Source: Sulfurovum sp. (GTDB taxonomy: Bacteria > Campylobacterota > Campylobacteria > Campylobacterales > Sulfurovaceae). From it: a stretch of DNA of 7,444 nt. Each line of letters starts with the position of its first letter. Position 1 is the stretch's first letter. This document shows, piece after piece, positions 6,604 to 7,444 of the stretch. Position numbers and translations under genes: made by a program. The stretch spans positions 1 through 7,444 of the forward strand of contig QNZV01000138.1 in the NCBI GenBank assembly GCA_003978395.1. The letters are read 5' to 3'. Below the pieces are notes generated by a model, which saw nothing but the letters and a program-made list of their open reading frames with translations, was not told where the DNA came from and did not search any database.

Positions 6604-6767
6604 ATTTTGAACTATTGTTTAAGCAGTTGGTTAAAGTTATGGTAACTGAAAATATTTTCTTTGTGTATCTCAATACAAAGAAAGAGGCTTATGAAATTAA
6701 TAAGGCTCTTCAAGAGGTTCAACAAGGTAAAACGAATGATATTGAAAAATTGTTTGATGAATTTTAA
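6600..6767 (+). CDS. small orphan antitoxin-like protein
   Basis: A 55-codon frame starts at TTG 6600 (with AGAGGA nine bases upstream) or at the internal ATG 6639, which lacks a ribosome site, and ends at TAA 6765-6767. The C-terminal half, KEAYEINKALQEVQQGKTNDIEKLFDEF, has the shape of the toxin-binding tail of small type II antitoxins (Phd/YefM or RelB-like): a charged helix, a G-K turn, then LFDEF. The N-terminal half (MNFELLFKQLVKV...) is not a recognisable DNA-binding domain. No toxin gene follows within the next 130 bases. It could be the 3' end of a gene fused by deletion to the preceding stub, or a free-standing remnant. I am not certain it is expressed. Confidence 0.4.
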   Translation: MNFELLFKQLVKVMVTENIFFVYLNTKKEAYEINKALQEVQQGKTNDIEKLFDEF

Positions 6768-6904
6768 GATTATAGCTTTTTCTGATAAATAAGTTATCTT
6801 TATAACCTACTATAACATTAAACTTGCATGAAATGTTGTTTTTTCCAAAAGGCTTAGTATGAATATTCATCATATTATATAAAATTAATAAAATGAGACT
6901 TTAA

Positions 6905-7018
6905 ATGAAAATAGTAAATTGGAATTGTCATGGAGCTTTACGAAATAAGATAGAGCTGTTAGATAAATTAAATGGAACTCCACTTAACGGAGGTGTTTTC
7001 GGTCACATCGGGTCTTAA
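6905..7018 (+). pseudogene. endonuclease/exonuclease/phosphatase family gene, cut off after about 23 codons
   Basis: The frame starts MKIVNWNCHGALRNKIELLDKLN, the characteristic first strand (xxxWNCxG) and following helix of small bacterial EEP-superfamily hydrolases. In intact members it is followed by a strand ending in the catalytic Gln-Glu (ADIYVIQE type). Here the match ends at about base 6973 and the next residues (GTPLNGGVFGHIGS) belong to unrelated sequence before TAA 7016-7018. None of the catalytic Glu, Asp, Asn or His residues beyond the first Asn is present. The upstream 137 bases (6768-6904) are AT-rich and show no gene or clear terminator. The break coincides with a sharp composition change, so the gene is either interrupted by an insertion or truncated by a chimeric join. 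Confidence 0.6.
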
Positions 7019-7270
7019 TATTAAAAACCGACTACCCGCACCCACAGCTTCAGTGATTTGCCACAGAAGCGCATGCATCCCTTCTGTCGATTTCTTTCTT
7101 GCAGCTGGGACCACATGGGCTAATTCACAGCGTCCGCAGATGTCACACAGGGCAATACAAATAGCGCTTTTATCCCCAGTCGTATCAGTTTCTTCTTCCA
7201 TTTTCCGCTCGTCGAATCTCTTGGCTGTAAACAAAGGTCGAGTACCGATCAGGTCATAAACTAAGTGCAA
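6968..7270 (-). CDS. unidentified frame, faintly integrase-like
   Basis: The minus-strand frame is open from a stop at 7277-7279 down to TAA 6970-6968, the stop being supplied at the junction itself, so the true product would continue past it. It reads about 100 residues from TTG 7270. Notable parts are a CDICGRC cluster (Cys at spacing 3 and 3), and the order ALCDICGRCELAHVVPA ... RFLILRPDVTEN. This loosely resembles the strand-Asp ... strand-Asp order of retroelement (copia/retroviral type) integrase cores, where the second Asp follows a hydrophobic strand. The similarity is weak and by eye only. It has no ribosome binding site. The opposite-strand frame in the same place looks like its shadow. 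Confidence 0.22.
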   Translation of the reverse strand: MHLVYDLIGTRPLFTAKRFDERKMEEETDTTGDKSAICIALCDICGRCELAHVVPAARKKSTEGMHALLWQITEAVGAGSRFLILRPDVTENTSVKWSSI

Positions 7271-7444
7271 GACTAGCTAACGGCCTCTTCGTCAAGACTT
7301 CACAGCACAAGGTTTGACTGCGATGTAACTTCTTCAAAGAAAGGCCTTTGCAAAGCCTTGGTGAGCTGGACGAAGCTGCTCTGCAACAGATTTCGCGCTA
7401 TATTAAAAACGCCCTTTGGACTACTCTGTCACCAACGTAATCAC
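6974..7444. other. foreign-composition tail, probable chimera or recent insertion
   Basis: From about 6970-6976 to the end the sequence differs from everything before it. GC content is around half (31 of 60 in bases 7081-7140, against 16 of 60 in 3601-3660), CpG and CTGCAG-type words appear, and no bacterial gene, promoter or ribosome site is recognisable. Several modest open frames occur on the minus strand: one ending at 6968, and a shorter one, about 42 codons, at roughly 7303-7429 reading SPKGVFNIARNLLQSSF. Neither is identified. There are no inverted repeats at the visible border and no target duplication can be seen because the other end is outside the window. Confidence 0.6.

Noticed and set aside
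6860..6883. ATG with AAAGGCTTAGT upstream, resembling the pgi start
   Set aside because: The frame (MNIHHII) stops after seven codons; the similarity to the pgi ribosome site is most likely chance in AT-rich sequence.
6972..7259. Plus-strand open frame of 95 codons in the tail
   Set aside because: It is complementary to the minus-strand frame with better protein-like composition, and has no ribosome site; its Ser/Arg-rich translation looks like an antisense shadow.

Overview
The window reads as the AT-rich chromosome of a Campylobacterota (epsilonproteobacterial) species, close to the free-living Sulfurimonas/Sulfurovum type. The evidence is the low GC content, the short Campylobacter-type glucose-6-phosphate isomerase, the MurD sequence style, and promoters with a TATAAT-like -10 preceded by periodic T-tracts rather than a clear -35. 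Genus assignment is inference from general family knowledge; no search was run.

Layout. Bases 1-822 are the 3' part of murD (peptidoglycan precursor synthesis), whose 5' half lies outside the window. A tRNA-Phe(GAA) follows at 888-963. A minus-strand gene (1125-2303) encodes a secreted, probably outer-membrane beta-barrel protein of unknown function. It diverges from a plus-strand run: an AlgC-type phosphomannomutase/phosphoglucomutase (2479-3858), glucose-6-phosphate isomerase (3860-5083, one base after the previous stop) and moaA (5148-6125). The mutase and isomerase together link fructose-6-P, glucose-6-P and hexose-1-P, the feed point for LPS, capsule and glycan precursors. MoaA performs the first step of molybdenum cofactor synthesis and sits 64 bases downstream, possibly as a read-through member.

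From 6126 the window becomes accessory sequence. A 135-bp nested palindromic element (6129-6263) lies directly behind moaA, and a degenerate relative lies at about 1041-1097. Then comes a worn toxin-antitoxin patch: a MNT-type nucleotidyltransferase with an apparent internal in-frame deletion (6344-6562), a 14-codon stub overlapping it by ATGA where a HEPN partner would start, and a 55-codon orphan antitoxin-like frame (6600-6767).

At 6905 an endonuclease/exonuclease/phosphatase-family gene begins, but its similarity to the family ends after about 23 codons, near 6970-6976. From there to 7444 the base composition changes abruptly (about half GC against roughly one third) and no bacterial gene is recognisable. 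One minus-strand frame there is open up to the junction and has a faint integrase-like look. This tail is either a recent foreign insertion or, more likely, an assembly/library chimera.

I see no convincing new defence or biosynthetic system. The most interesting items are the nested palindromic element, the eroded toxin-antitoxin patch and the abrupt junction.
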